Below, piece by piece: positions 43,874 through 54,000 of a stretch of DNA of 64,000 nt. Position 1 is the first letter of the stretch. Each line of letters starts with the position of its first letter. Source of the DNA: Streptomyces fulvorobeus (GTDB lineage: Bacteria; Actinomycetota; Actinomycetes; Streptomycetales; Streptomycetaceae); contig NZ_BLWC01000001.1 in assembly GCF_013167895.1 (NCBI RefSeq), positions 1,550,001-1,614,000 on the forward strand, given 5' to 3'. The notes under the pieces were generated by a model. The model made no database searches. It worked only from the letters and a program-made list of their open reading frames with translations, and was not told the DNA's origin. A program made the position numbers and the translations under genes.

Positions 43874-44833
43874 TCAGACGCCGGGCGCGGGCGGCGGTCC
43901 GGCGTCGGCCCTGGTCTCGGCACCGGCCCTGGCCTCGGCCTCGGCCAGCAGCTCCGTCAGGCGCAGCCCGAACCGTACGTCGCAGGGGTGCGCCACTCCC
44001 GTACGCACCGCCTCGGTCAGCGCGTCCACCGCGCCGTGGAAGGCGCCCACCGCGTCGCCCCACTCCGGCAGGGTGACCACGCCGTGCTCGCCCCTCAGCT
44101 CGATCTCCACGCCCGCCGCCGCCACGGGCGCGCCCAGTCCGAGCGTCACCGTGCTCGATGCCCCGGAGGTGTGGCGCAGGACCAGGTGGGTGGTGTCGGA
44201 GGGGCCGGGGGCCGCGGTCACCCGGGTCACCTCGCCCAGTACCGGGATCAGCACCGACAGCACGTGGGGGCCGACGTCCCACAGGCCGCCCTTCTCCCGG
44301 CGCCAGGGGGAAGCGGCGTACTCGCTGGCCGCCTCCGGGGCGTAGAGCGCGCCGAGCCACTGGGCGCGTGCGGTGAACCAGCCGTCCAGCGCCGCCTGTT
44401 CGCCGATCCAGCGGGCCGTCTCCGGGGCGAACCGCAGGGTGCAGAAGACCACGGACGCGACGCCGGCCCGTTCCGCCGCTCCGGCGACTTCCCGCGCGCC
44501 CGCGACCGTGGTGGCGATCGGCTTGTCCATCAGCAGGTGGCAGCCGGCGGCGGCGGCGCGGACGGCCAGCGGGGCCTGGATGTCCGGCGGCAGCGCGAAG
44601 GCCACCGCGTCGCTCGCCGCGAAGAGCTCGTCGACGCCCGCCTCTGCGCTGTACGCCTTGGTGCCGTGGGCGGCGGCCAGCTCCTCCGCGGCTTCCGGGC
44701 GACGCCCCCAGACACCGCTGAGCCGGACGCCCGGGTGGCCGGCGAGGGCGGGGGCCTGGGTGTTGCGGGCCCAGGGGCCCGTGCCCAGCAGGCCGATCCG
44801 CAGCGGTGTGTTCGGAGCACTTGGTGTGGTCAT
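43874..44833 (-). CDS. Gfo/Idh/MocA family oxidoreductase
   Basis: A 319-aa NAD(P)-dependent oxidoreductase. The nucleotide loop is 'RIGLLGTGPWARNTQAPAL'. The 'HLLMDKPIATTVAGA' stretch carries the family E/D-K-P motif, here DKP. The C-terminal domain contains 'GGLWDVGPHVLSVLIPVLGE', with the catalytic-region D and H. The natural substrate is usually a sugar or cyclitol but cannot be set from sequence. It is convergent with the MocR-type gene. Confidence 0.88.
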   Translation of the reverse strand: MTTPSAPNTPLRIGLLGTGPWARNTQAPALAGHPGVRLSGVWGRRPEAAEELAAAHGTKAYSAEAGVDELFAASDAVAFALPPDIQAPLAVRAAAAGCHLLMDKPIATTVAGAREVAGAAERAGVASVVFCTLRFAPETARWIGEQAALDGWFTARAQWLGALYAPEAASEYAASPWRREKGGLWDVGPHVLSVLIPVLGEVTRVTAAPGPSDTTHLVLRHTSGASSTVTLGLGAPVAAAGVEIELRGEHGVVTLPEWGDAVGAFHGAVDALTEAVRTGVAHPCDVRFGLRLTELLAEAEARAGAETRADAGPPPAPGV

Positions 44834-44901
44834 GGGGCCAGTGTGCCGCCCGTACCGCCCCGTATACGACGCGGGCGCTCCACGCGCTCCCCGTCGTTCC
44901 G

Positions 44902-44949
44902 GTTACCGGCGCACGGAAGAGGTGCGGTTACGGAGGAAACCTCGGTAAC
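44902..44949 (+). promoter_or_regulatory. GTTAC repeats upstream of glnII, candidate GlnR/GlnRII site
   Basis: GTTAC occurs at 44902-44906 and 44927-44931, and its complement GTAAC at 44945-44949. Positions 44927-44949 form an imperfect palindrome (GTTACGGAGG / CCTCGGTAAC, 9 of 10). GTTAC is the first half of the GlnR consensus, but the spacing to GAAAC is 4 bases rather than 6, so the fit is partial. It lies 90-137 bases before the glnII start. Confidence 0.5.
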
Positions 44950-45038
44950 ACGGGGTTCACATTCGGGCAACGGCCGGGAAATCGCGTCTTGCGAAGCTGC
45001 GCGGCATAGACCGCAGCACCCCCCGAAGGATGGCTTCC

Positions 45039-46073
45039 GTGACGTTCAAGGCTGAGTACATCTGGATCGACGGCACCGAGCCGACCGCCAAGCTTCGCTC
45101 CAAGACGAAGATCATGGCCGGATCGCCCTCCACGGATGTGGCGGACCTGCCCATCTGGGGCTTCGACGGTTCGAGCACCAACCAGGCCGAGGGCCACGCC
45201 TCCGACCGGGTGCTGAAGCCGGTCTTCACGTGTCCGGACCCGATCCGCGGCGGTGACGACGTCCTCGTCCTGTGCGAGGTCTTCAACATCGACATGACGC
45301 CGCACGAGTCCAACACCCGTGCCGCGCTGCGTCCGGTCGCCGAGCAGTTCGCCGGCCAGGAGCCGGTCTTCGGCATCGAGCAGGAGTACACCTTCTTCGA
45401 CGGCCACCGCCCGCTCGGCTTCCCCGAGGCCGGCTTCCCGGCCGCGCAGGGCGGCTACTACTGCGGTGTCGGCGCGGACGAGATCTTCGGCCGCGACATC
45501 GTCGAGAAGCACCTCGACAACTGCCTCAGGGCGGGCCTGGCCATCTCCGGCATCAACGCCGAGGTCATGCCCGGCCAGTGGGAGTTCCAGGTCGGACCGG
45601 TCTCCCCGCTGGAGGTCTCCGACCAGCTGTGGATCGCCCGCTGGCTGCTGTACCGCACCGCCGAGGACTTCGAGGTCTCCGCGACCCTGGACCCCAAGCC
45701 GGTCAAGGGCGACTGGAACGGCGCCGGCGCGCACACCAACTTCTCCACCAAGGCGATGCGCGAGGGGTACGAGGCGATCATCACCGCCTGCGAGTCGCTG
45801 GGCGAGGGCTCGAAGCCGCTGGACCACGTCAAGAACTACGGCGCGGGCATCGACGACCGTCTGACGGGTCTGCACGAGACCGCCCCGTGGAACGAGTACA
45901 GCTACGGCGTCTCCAACCGCGGCGCGTCGGTGCGCATCCCGTGGCAGGTCGAGCAGGACCGCAAGGGGTACATCGAGGACCGCCGCCCCAACGCCAACGT
46001 CGACCCGTACGTCGTCACGCGGCTCATCGTCGACACCTGCTGCACCGCGCTGGAGAAGGCCGGCCAGGTCTGA
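45039..46073 (+). CDS. glnII: glutamine synthetase type II
   Basis: A 344-aa eukaryote-type GSII. Family motifs are 'IWIDGTEPTAKLRSKTK', 'GFDGSSTNQAEG', 'PVFGIEQEYTFFD', 'MPGQWEFQVGP' and 'GDWNGAGAHTNFSTKAMR'. Unlike GSI it is not adenylylated. I use GTG 45039 because a GAAGGA site ends 8 bases upstream, while ATG 45030 overlaps that site. Streptomyces carry both GS types, and both are present in this window. Confidence 0.95.
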   Translation: MTFKAEYIWIDGTEPTAKLRSKTKIMAGSPSTDVADLPIWGFDGSSTNQAEGHASDRVLKPVFTCPDPIRGGDDVLVLCEVFNIDMTPHESNTRAALRPVAEQFAGQEPVFGIEQEYTFFDGHRPLGFPEAGFPAAQGGYYCGVGADEIFGRDIVEKHLDNCLRAGLAISGINAEVMPGQWEFQVGPVSPLEVSDQLWIARWLLYRTAEDFEVSATLDPKPVKGDWNGAGAHTNFSTKAMREGYEAIITACESLGEGSKPLDHVKNYGAGIDDRLTGLHETAPWNEYSYGVSNRGASVRIPWQVEQDRKGYIEDRRPNANVDPYVVTRLIVDTCCTALEKAGQV

Positions 46074-46083
46074 TCCCGCTCTT

Positions 46084-46138
46084 CGTCCGTACGCGGGGGT
46101 GCCCACCGGATTCCGGTGGGCGCCCCCGCGTACGGACG
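46084..46138 (+). terminator. very strong hairpin after glnII
   Basis: A 26-bp stem (arms 46084-46109 and 46113-46138, one G-T pair) with a 3-base loop, 11 bases after the glnII stop. Confidence 0.88.
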
Positions 46139-46197
46139 GGTGTACCGACGGGTGAGAGGCCCTGCTGCCCCGGCCCGATGTCTGATTCAATGGGGGC

Positions 46198-46317
46198 ATG
46201 GCCAGCTTCCAGCACATCTCGTCGGGTCGCAGCGACCTGGAGCCGTTCTGGCCCTCCCGTCAGCACCATGACTTCGACCGGGTGTGTCGCCGCGCGTGGA
46301 ACGCGCAGGCCCTCTAA
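46198..46317 (+). CDS. 39-aa small protein between glnII and glnRII
   Basis: An open frame of 39 codons beginning 'MASFQHISSGRSDLEPFWPS' and ending 'CRRAWNAQAL'. It lies 78 bases before the winged-helix gene on the same strand. The composition (aromatic, Arg, His) is not like a random high-GC frame. I have an impression that it is conserved at this place in Streptomyces, but I cannot verify that. Function unknown. Confidence 0.5.
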   Translation: MASFQHISSGRSDLEPFWPSRQHHDFDRVCRRAWNAQAL

Positions 46318-46394
46318 AGCCGCTCACCCCGGTCTTCGGCCCGCGCGTACGACGTACGTCCCAGACGACTCCTCGCGCGAAAGAGCTGACCCTC

Positions 46395-46925
46395 ATGGCG
46401 AACACCCGTACCGTCTCCGCCCCTTCCGCCGGCCGCCCCTTCTCTCCCCACCGCCCCCGGCTGCGCTCCGTCGACGCCGACGAGGCCGTCCGGTTCTCCG
46501 ACGTGGCCGAGCTGCTGCCGCCGGGAGCCACCTGGCTGCCCGCGCCTCAGCACACCCTGCCCGTGCTGCCGGGGCAGCCTGCGATGGTCGGCTATCTGGT
46601 GCTCGTACCGGCCGACCAGCAGCCGGTCGCGGACGAACCGGATGGCGGGCCCGTCCGTATCGACCCCGTCCGGCGCACCGCCGTGGTCGACGGTGTTCCG
46701 CTGGACCTCACCTATCTGGAGTTCGAACTCCTCGCCCATCTCGTGGCGTACCCCCACCGGGTCCACACCCGCGATCAGCTGGTGACCACGGTGTGGGGGT
46801 ACGGGCACGTGGGCGACGGGCGCACCGTGGACGTCCATGTGGCCAGGCTGCGGCGGAAGCTGGGCGCACAGCACCGGGGCACGATCCAGACGATCCGGCG
46901 GGTCGGCTACAAGTACGCTCCCTGA
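46395..46925 (+). CDS. glnRII: winged-helix response-regulator-like protein, GlnRII homologue
   Basis: A 176-aa protein with an OmpR/PhoB-type DNA-binding domain at about 90-176 ('DLTYLEFELLAHLVAYPHRV', 'TVDVHVARLRRKLG', 'IQTIRRVGYKYAP'). The N-terminal 85 residues are too short and lack the aspartates of a receiver domain. In S. coelicolor GlnRII (SCO2213) lies next to glnII and binds nitrogen-assimilation promoters. The same location and domain type support the name. It probably acts on glnA and glnII together with GlnR. Confidence 0.75.
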   Translation: MANTRTVSAPSAGRPFSPHRPRLRSVDADEAVRFSDVAELLPPGATWLPAPQHTLPVLPGQPAMVGYLVLVPADQQPVADEPDGGPVRIDPVRRTAVVDGVPLDLTYLEFELLAHLVAYPHRVHTRDQLVTTVWGYGHVGDGRTVDVHVARLRRKLGAQHRGTIQTIRRVGYKYAP

Positions 46926-47077
46926 CCCCGCGGCCGGGGCGCCCCGCGGCCGGCGCACCCCGGGTGACAGGCGGCCACCGCTCCGGTGGCCGCCTGCTCG
47001 CGGTGCCGGTGTATTCGGATGCGAGGGCAGGGCCCGGGCGCCCGGCGGCCGGGAGCCCGCCGCCCCGCCCGGCAGGC

Positions 47078-47551
47078 TCAGCCCGTGAACCACCCCGCCG
47101 CGTCGAGACGGAACGCGTTCGCGGGCGCCATCGCGCGCAGACCGGCCTCGATCCCCGCGACGCGTTCGGCGCCGAGTGCCTCGACCCACCCCGCCCGGAT
47201 GCGGTCGAACCCCTGGGCGGACCTGAGGAGCACCTCGGTGCCGCGTGAGGTGAGCCGTACGAGCTTGCGGCGGCCGTCCTGCGGATCGTCGACGCGCTCC
47301 ACGTAGCCAAGGGCCTCCAGTCTCTCGACCGTCTTGCCCGCCGCCTGCTTGGACACCCCGAGCCGGCGGCCGACCTCGCCGGCGCTCGCGCCGTGCTGCC
47401 CGACGGCCTGGAGCGCGAAGCCGTAGGCGGGCCGCACGTCCGGGTGGCCGTGGGCGGTCAGCTCGCGGTGCAGCTCGTCGATGATCGAGCGGAACCCGGC
47501 GAACAGCAGCAGCGGCAGCTCGAAACCGGCGCCTCCCTCAGACTCAGTCAT
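47078..47551 (-). CDS. MarR-family transcriptional regulator
   Basis: A 157-aa regulator with the MarR winged helix ('GEVGRRLGVSKQAAGKTVER' and 'VERVDDPQDGRRKLVRLT'). I start at ATG 47551 (MTESEGG). It is divergent from a large unknown gene with 139 bp between the starts, which may be its target. The ligand is unknown. Confidence 0.85.
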   Translation of the reverse strand: MTESEGGAGFELPLLLFAGFRSIIDELHRELTAHGHPDVRPAYGFALQAVGQHGASAGEVGRRLGVSKQAAGKTVERLEALGYVERVDDPQDGRRKLVRLTSRGTEVLLRSAQGFDRIRAGWVEALGAERVAGIEAGLRAMAPANAFRLDAAGWFTG

Positions 47552-47690
47552 TACGCGACTCGGCAACTGGACTCACCTTTTCGTCAAACACATTGTCGAG
47601 TTTACGGCGAGAGGTGTCCATATCACCCCGACCACGCCGGACCCCCGCATGGCGGAGTGACCATCCCATCATTCGCTCGTTCTGCTGAAC

Positions 47691-49637
47691 ATGTCTCCCA
47701 GTCGAGCAGTGCCCTCCTCTGCCGGACGCCGCACGGTGGGAGCGGCGGGTCCTGAGCAGGCGGACGCGGCGCTGGTCGAGCACTACGCGCGGCTGACGCG
47801 GCTCGGGTATCTCGTGCTGCCGTCCTCGCTGGGCTGCGGCCGAAGGGTGCTCGTCGCACACCGGCTCGTCCAGCGGTCCCTGCCCCGGTCGCGTCAGGCG
47901 GGCGAGGCGGGCGGGCCGCCGTCACCGCGCGGGCCGGAAGGGGCGGCCGCGGTCGACCCGGGTTACGCGGATCTCCGGGTGCGGGTGGTGCGCGCGGCAC
48001 TGGAGGCGCAGGGAGCGGCGGGGCGGGGCCGGGCCCGGTGGGTGCGGGGGGCGTCCTTGCTGCCCCAGGTGTGGGGGCTCCGGTTGTTCCCGCGCTCGGG
48101 CGGCGCCGACGAACTCGCCCTGGAGGAGACGCTGTCCGCGCTCCCGGGGCCGTGCCGGGCCGCCCATGTGCTGCGCGCTCTGGAGGGCCTGGCGGACGGG
48201 GAGGTGTGCCGGGTGCTCGCTGCCGCCGGGGTCGCGGACCCGGGTGCGGCGCTGCGGGAGGCGGACGCGGTGACCGCGCCCCACGCGCTGCTGGCGTCCC
48301 CGGAGTTCGACCCCTGTTCGTTGCAGGCCCGGCCCACCGATCTGCTGTGCCGGCGCCGGCGGGCGCGGGCCGCGCTGGCCGGGTTCGGGGCGCTGGTCGC
48401 GTGCGGGGCACTGCTCGTGATGCCGGGGGGCGGCTGGGGGCCGGACGGTGCCTCCGCCACCGCTTCCGTACGCGACCCGGTGAACCGGCGGGCCCTGGAA
48501 CCGGCCGCCCTGCTGCGGGTCCCGCCGACGTCCTGGCAGCGCTCGGTCCGTACCGACTTCACGGTCTGGCCCGCTCGCGGCGACCGCACCCGGGATCGCG
48601 GACTGCTCCGCCGGGCGCTCGGCGTCTGGGCCCTGCCCGGCCCCGGCGACCGGTCCACCGCGACACCTGGCACGCCCACCGGACCTCCGATGGGACCCCC
48701 GCAACTGCTGTACGCGGGAGTGGTCGACGAGGCCGCGGTGGTGCTGTTCCACGACGGGCTGCGCATCGTGCGCTATGCCGAGCCCCGGGGGCCCGGCCGG
48801 GCCAGGGGTGCCGTGCTCGACTTCGCCCGGGTCGACGGCGCGGACGCGGTGGGCTCGAACGCCCTGGTCGTGGGGCGCTCGCCCGGCCGGGTCCGCTATC
48901 TGACGGCCCCCTGGGTGCGCGCGGTCGCCGTACGGGACCTGCTGGCACCGGGCGCGGCGCCCCGCCCGCTGGTGCGTGACGCCCACGGGGTGACCGGTCC
49001 GCTGGCCGGGCACGGGGACCCCGCCGGGCGCTGCCGTTCCTGGGAGGCCCTGGAGGTGCGGGACGCGCAGGCCGTCCGGCTGATGAGCGACCTCGGGGAG
49101 CTGACTCCGGTCCGGCTGACGTCGGGTGCCCCGTCCGCCGTCCACGACGTGTCCGGGCGGGCCGAGCGGAGGAGCTGGGCGCGCACCGCCTATCTGCTGT
49201 CCTCCGTCCGGGCGGGCGGCGTCCGCTCGGTGAACGCCTGGCTGTTCGCGCGCCAGACGCTGCCCGAGGGCAACGGGGCGGCGCGGTGGCTCTGCGTCCG
49301 CGCGGAGACCTGGCGGGGTACGGGGAGCCGGGTCCTGGCCGAGTTCCAGGCTCCGGCGGAGCCGTCCGCCCCGGGGACGGTGGCGGCGCGTGCGGAGGAC
49401 TCCCGGGCGTGCGGTCCGCGCGAGCCGCGCGTGCTGGCCGGTGTGCTCTGGAAGTCGGCGGGCGGGCGGTGGTACGTGGTGGCCGCGGGGTCCGGGGAGT
49501 TCGCCTCGCTGTCCGCCACCGGGGGCGTGGTGGGCAGTTCCCGCGGCCGTCTGCTGACCGTGCCCGCCCGCGCCGGAGACCGGGCCGAGCTCAACGGCAG
49601 GCTGGCTGACGGACGCAGGGCCGGGGCCCTGCGCTGA
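47691..49637 (+). CDS. large single-pass membrane protein with sigma-like N-terminal part, unknown function
   Basis: A 648-aa protein. Residues 25-200 resemble a degenerate ECF-sigma arrangement ('HYARLTRLGYLVLPSSLG', then 'LSALPGPCRAAHVLRALEGL' like region 4). A basic RRRRARAAL stretch leads into one membrane helix near 228-245 ('GFGALVACGALLVMPGG'). The rest is a long exported domain with no family I know. Streptomyces have several proteins with this cytosolic sigma-like part and outside domain, but no anti-sigma is adjacent. The frame is continuous and codon use is normal. Confidence 0.65.
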   Translation: MSPSRAVPSSAGRRTVGAAGPEQADAALVEHYARLTRLGYLVLPSSLGCGRRVLVAHRLVQRSLPRSRQAGEAGGPPSPRGPEGAAAVDPGYADLRVRVVRAALEAQGAAGRGRARWVRGASLLPQVWGLRLFPRSGGADELALEETLSALPGPCRAAHVLRALEGLADGEVCRVLAAAGVADPGAALREADAVTAPHALLASPEFDPCSLQARPTDLLCRRRRARAALAGFGALVACGALLVMPGGGWGPDGASATASVRDPVNRRALEPAALLRVPPTSWQRSVRTDFTVWPARGDRTRDRGLLRRALGVWALPGPGDRSTATPGTPTGPPMGPPQLLYAGVVDEAAVVLFHDGLRIVRYAEPRGPGRARGAVLDFARVDGADAVGSNALVVGRSPGRVRYLTAPWVRAVAVRDLLAPGAAPRPLVRDAHGVTGPLAGHGDPAGRCRSWEALEVRDAQAVRLMSDLGELTPVRLTSGAPSAVHDVSGRAERRSWARTAYLLSSVRAGGVRSVNAWLFARQTLPEGNGAARWLCVRAETWRGTGSRVLAEFQAPAEPSAPGTVAARAEDSRACGPREPRVLAGVLWKSAGGRWYVVAAGSGEFASLSATGGVVGSSRGRLLTVPARAGDRAELNGRLADGRRAGALR

Positions 49638-49876
49638 GCGCCGGGGCGCGGCCCCGAGGGAGTGCGCCGCACACTCCTGTCCTTCGCTCGCGTCCCCTGC
49701 TGGTACGCCTCCGGCTGACGGGCGACGGCCTGTCGGCCCGCCGGCCCGGCGCTCTCCGGGGCGCGTACACCGTCGCGCCGCGCTCGGTGCTTCTCCGCCT
49801 TCCGCGCTGCCGCGAGCGGACGGCCGGTCCTCGACCGCTGACGGCTCCAGCGGCCCTCCACGGCTAGGCTGGTGGC

Positions 49877-50590
49877 ATGACGACCGGGGTGCGGCGCAGG
49901 ATGGGCGTCGAAGAACGCAAGCAGCAGTTGATCGGCGTCGCGCTGGAGTTGTTCAGCCACCGCTCCCCCGACGAGGTGTCGATCGACGAGATCGCGGCTG
50001 CCGCCGGCATCTCGCGGCCGCTCGTCTACCACTACTTCCCGGGCAAGCAGAGCCTGTACGAGGCGGCGCTCGGGCGGGCGGCCGACGAGCTCGCGGACCG
50101 GTTCCTGGAACCGCCCGAGGGGCCGCTCGGCGCCCGGCTGCTGCGGGTGATGGGCCGCTTCTTCGACTTCGTCGAGGAGCACGGCCCCGGTTTCTCCGCG
50201 CTGATGCGCGGCGGTCCCGCGGTCGGCTCCTCGACGGCGAACGCCATGATCGACGGGGTGCGGCAGGCCGCGTACGAGCAGATCATCAACCACCTCGGTG
50301 TCCAGGACCCGCCCGCCCGGCTCGAGTTGGTCGTACGCTCCTGGGTCTCCCTCGCCGAGTCGACGGCCCTGCTCTGGCTCGACGGGCGGCGCATCCCCCG
50401 GTCCGACCTGGAGATGCAGCTCGTGCACGACTTCGCCGCGCTGGCCGCGGTGAGCGCCGCCTACGACCAGGAGATGGCCGAGGTCGTGCTGCGGGTCCTC
50501 TCCCAGGAGCCGGCGGACGGCCCGTTCGGGGAGCTGCTCACACGCCTGGCGGCGCTGGCGCCGGCCGTACCCCCGCAGCGACGGCTGTGA
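49877..50590 (+). CDS. TetR-family transcriptional regulator
   Basis: A 237-aa regulator with a classic TetR N-terminus ('ALELFSHRSPDEVSIDEIAA', 'GISRPLVYHYFPGKQSLYEA'). The C-terminal ligand domain starts near residue 85. There is no efflux gene next door, so the target is unclear. ATG 49877 is used. Confidence 0.88.
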   Translation: MTTGVRRRMGVEERKQQLIGVALELFSHRSPDEVSIDEIAAAAGISRPLVYHYFPGKQSLYEAALGRAADELADRFLEPPEGPLGARLLRVMGRFFDFVEEHGPGFSALMRGGPAVGSSTANAMIDGVRQAAYEQIINHLGVQDPPARLELVVRSWVSLAESTALLWLDGRRIPRSDLEMQLVHDFAALAAVSAAYDQEMAEVVLRVLSQEPADGPFGELLTRLAALAPAVPPQRRL

Positions 50591-50603
50591 GGCGCCCGCC
50601 GGT

Positions 50604-50954
50604 TCAGCTCTTGCGGTAGGACGGGTCCAGCTCCCGGGTCTCGGCCGACGCGTGGACCACGAGGTCGTCGGCGGTCTTCAGATACCCGGCCAGCAGGGCG
50701 AGGACGGACTCGGTCAGCCGCGCCCTGGTCTCCGGCGTACGGCCGGACAGCAGACCGATGGAGATGTGCACGATCGCGTCCCCCGCGGGCGCCTCCCCGA
50801 CGACGGACTCCTCCACCCGCCGGAACCGGGTCTTGCAGTTGGCGGCCTTGGTGGTGACGGTCCCGGCGACCATCGGGTGCAGGGCGAGGGCGAAGCCGCG
50901 GCGGTCGAAGGTGTCGTCGAGCTCGGCGGAGTAGTCGACGGTGATCTGCGGCAT
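50604..50954 (-). CDS. 5-carboxymethyl-2-hydroxymuconate isomerase-like tautomerase
   Basis: A 116-aa protein beginning M-PQITVDYS. After Met removal it exposes Pro1, the catalytic base of the tautomerase superfamily. 'CKTRFRRVEESVVGE' and 'VHISIGLLSGRTPETRARLT' match the CHMI (HpcD) family. No homoprotocatechuate pathway genes are nearby, so the substrate is open. ATG 50954 follows AGGAGCG; the TTG just upstream is not needed. Confidence 0.82.
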   Translation of the reverse strand: MPQITVDYSAELDDTFDRRGFALALHPMVAGTVTTKAANCKTRFRRVEESVVGEAPAGDAIVHISIGLLSGRTPETRARLTESVLALLAGYLKTADDLVVHASAETRELDPSYRKS

Positions 50955-51090
50955 CAAGCGCTCCTGGGTACGGTCCGGCGGGTTGTCGGACCTCAGCCTT
51001 ACGGTGATCGCCTGGACAGCACAAGCCCGGTCGCGGTCCGGGTCCCGGTGAGGGGACGGCCCGCGACCGGGCGGTGGGGTGCCGGGCTCG

Positions 51091-54000
51091 TCAGCGCTGC
51101 GAGAAGACGGCGACCGTGCGTCCGGGGACGGTGAAGGTGCCGGTCTCCCTGTCGTACGCGGACGTGCGTACGGTGGCGTCGGCTCCCGCCGCCTGGACCG
51201 GGTGCAGGGCGTACGCCGTGCCCGCCCGGTCCGCGAGGCGCTGCTTCTCGGAGCCGGGGGTCGCGTTGATGACGACGACCAGCTTGCCGAGGCGCATCGT
51301 GATCACGCCGGGAGTCTCGTCCGTACCCGAGAGCGGGAACGACAGCGCGGCCTGGACGTGCTCGGTGGTGGGGAGGGAGAACTCCTTCTCGGTGGTCCGG
51401 ATGGTGAGCAGGTCGCGGTAGGCGGCGGAGGCCCCGTCGATCTGCGGGCAGCCCATGGTGAGTGCGGGGTCGGCCAGCAGCGGCTTGGCGTAGGACCACT
51501 TGTCCTTGTTGTCGGCGGCGGGCGGGAGCCCCCGGCCGAACCCGTTGCCGTCGCGGCAGTCCCAGTGCAGTGCGTTGAACCAGTCACCGCTGTCGTAGGA
51601 GTTGCGGTCGAGCGACTTCGAGCGCAGCAGGTCGGTGCCCGCCTGGGAGAGCGAGGGGCCCTGCGAGAGCGTGGACGCCGCCATCGCAAGTACCTGCATC
51701 CGCGCCCGGTCGGCGGCCGAGGTGCCGGCCGGGAGCTTGAAGGCGAGTGCGTCGTACAGGGTCTCGTTGTCGTGGGCGTCGGAGTAGGCGACGGCGTCGC
51801 CGGGGGCCGCCGCGTATCCGGCGGGCGCCCCGTTGTAGTCGACGTCGGAGCCCCTGACCGTACGGCCACCGCTGTCGGTGAACGTGTAGTCGGCGAGGTT
51901 GCCGGTCAGCCCGACCTTGATCAGGTCCTGGTAGTGCAGCAGCCGGGCCCTCTGCTCGGCGGGGGTGCCGTTGGCCTTGGAGGTGTTCGGGTCGGTGTGG
52001 AGCCCGCTGGCGAAGCCCTGGACACCGGGGTCCTCGTCGAAGGGGCCGCCGCCGCGCACGGCGTCGCGGGCCCGGTCGGAGAAGGTGGCGACGCCGGTGC
52101 CCGCCATGTGCTTCTGGGTGGCCTGGACGAAGCGGGCGTCGTCGGCGATCTCACCGAAGTTCCAGCCCTCCCCGTACAGGACGATGTTCTTCCCGTCGAC
52201 GCCGTCCCGGGCGGGGGTCAGCTCGTCGAGGGCCTTGCGGACCGCGAGGATGTTGGCCTTGGGGTGGTGTCCCATCAGGTCGAAGCGGAAGCCGTCGACC
52301 TTGTACTCCTTCGCCCAGGTGACGACCGAGTCGACGACGAGCTTGCCCATCATCGTGTTCTCGGGCGCGGTGCCGGCGCAGCAGGTGGAGGTGGCGACGG
52401 AGCCGTCCTCCAGGAGCCGCTGGTAGTACCCGGGAACGATGCGGTCGAGCACCGACTTGTCGTCCTGGCCCCAGGCGACGGTGTGGTTGTAGACGACGTC
52501 CATGACGGTGCGCAGTCCGGCGCCGTTGAGCCCCTGCACCATCCGGCGGAACTCGACCGTGCGCTCGGTGCCGTCCGGGTCGGAGGCGTAGGAGCCCTCG
52601 GGGACGGTGTAGTGCAGTGGGTCGTAGCCCCAGTTGAAGGCGTCCTTGGCCGCGGCCTTCGCCACGCAGTCCTGCTGTTCCTCGGAGTCGGGGGCGTACA
52701 CGGACAGGTCGCAGGCGGGCCTGTGCTGGTCCGCCTTCTTCTCGGGGATGGTCCCGATGTCGAAGGCGGGCAGCAGGTGGACATAACCGGTGCCGGAGTC
52801 GGCGAGCCGCCTCAGGTGCTTCATCCCGTCCGAGCGGGTGTCGGTGAAGGCCAGGTACTCACCGGGGTGCTCCGACGTCCTGTCCGCGACCGAGAAGTCG
52901 CGGATGTGGAGCTCCTGGATCTGGGCGTCCCGCAGCGGGACGGCGGCGGGTTTCCTCAGTCCGGCCCAGCCGCGCGGGGCGAGTGTCGGGTCGGCCAGGT
53001 CGACGACCAGGCTGCGGGCGGAGTCGGCGGTCAGCGCGGTGGAGTACGGGTCGGTGACCTTGTTGGTGACGATTTTCTGGACGGTGGGCGCCCAGACCTT
53101 CACGACGTACCGGTAGGGCTTGCCGTGCCAGTTCCTCTTCCCCGTGACGGACCAGACGCCGGTGCGGTCGTCGCGCCGCATCGGCACGGACGCGCCGTCC
53201 AGTTCGAGCGAGACCGTACGGGCGGTGGGCGCCCAGACGGACAGGGTGGGGCGGCCGTGCCGGAAGACCGGGCCGAGGGCGGCGCCGCCGGCCCGCTCCC
53301 CGTACAGGGCGTCGAGCACACCGGCTGTCTGCACCCCGGTCGCGGCGAGCAGGGCTCCGTTCGCGGCGCGCTGGGTGGCGACGATCTGGCCGCGCAGGGA
53401 GTCGCGCACCCTGTCCCGGTCGCGTACGTCGACGGTGAACGCGGGATAGTCCCTGAGGTGCGGGAACTTCGCCTTCTGCGCCTCGGTGAGCGTCGAGGCG
53501 TTGAGCCGCAGCCACCGGCCCTCGTCGGAGAGCGCGCCGTCGACGACGGAGATCCCGCCGTCCTTCGCGTACACGAGCTGCTGGCTGGTGGCGTCGGTGG
53601 ACTTCACCTTCCAGACGACGGTGTCGCTGTCGATCCACTGGGCCGCGGCCTCGGTGAGGTCGGGGGCGGGGCCCCCGCCTGCCTGCGGCAGGAGGTATCC
53701 GGGCGTGCCGCCGAGCATCCAGACCTCGTGCCCGTGCGACGCGAGGTCGAGGGACTGGTCGCCTGGGAGGTCCTTCTCGTCACCCTTGTGGAGGATGTAG
53801 CTGAGCGAGGTGGCGCCTTCGGTGAGCGGGACCTCGAAGGTGACGCCGTAGGTGTCCTTCCGCACCGGCTGGAGGGGCTTGGCCCAGTCGGTGGGGTTCT
53901 TCGCCCCGGTCCAGGTGTGCAGTCCCCAGCCGTCGTAGTCGCCGTCCGGGCGGTGGTAGTTGAGGACGGCCCTGGTGGTGTCCTGGGGCGGTTCGGCGCC

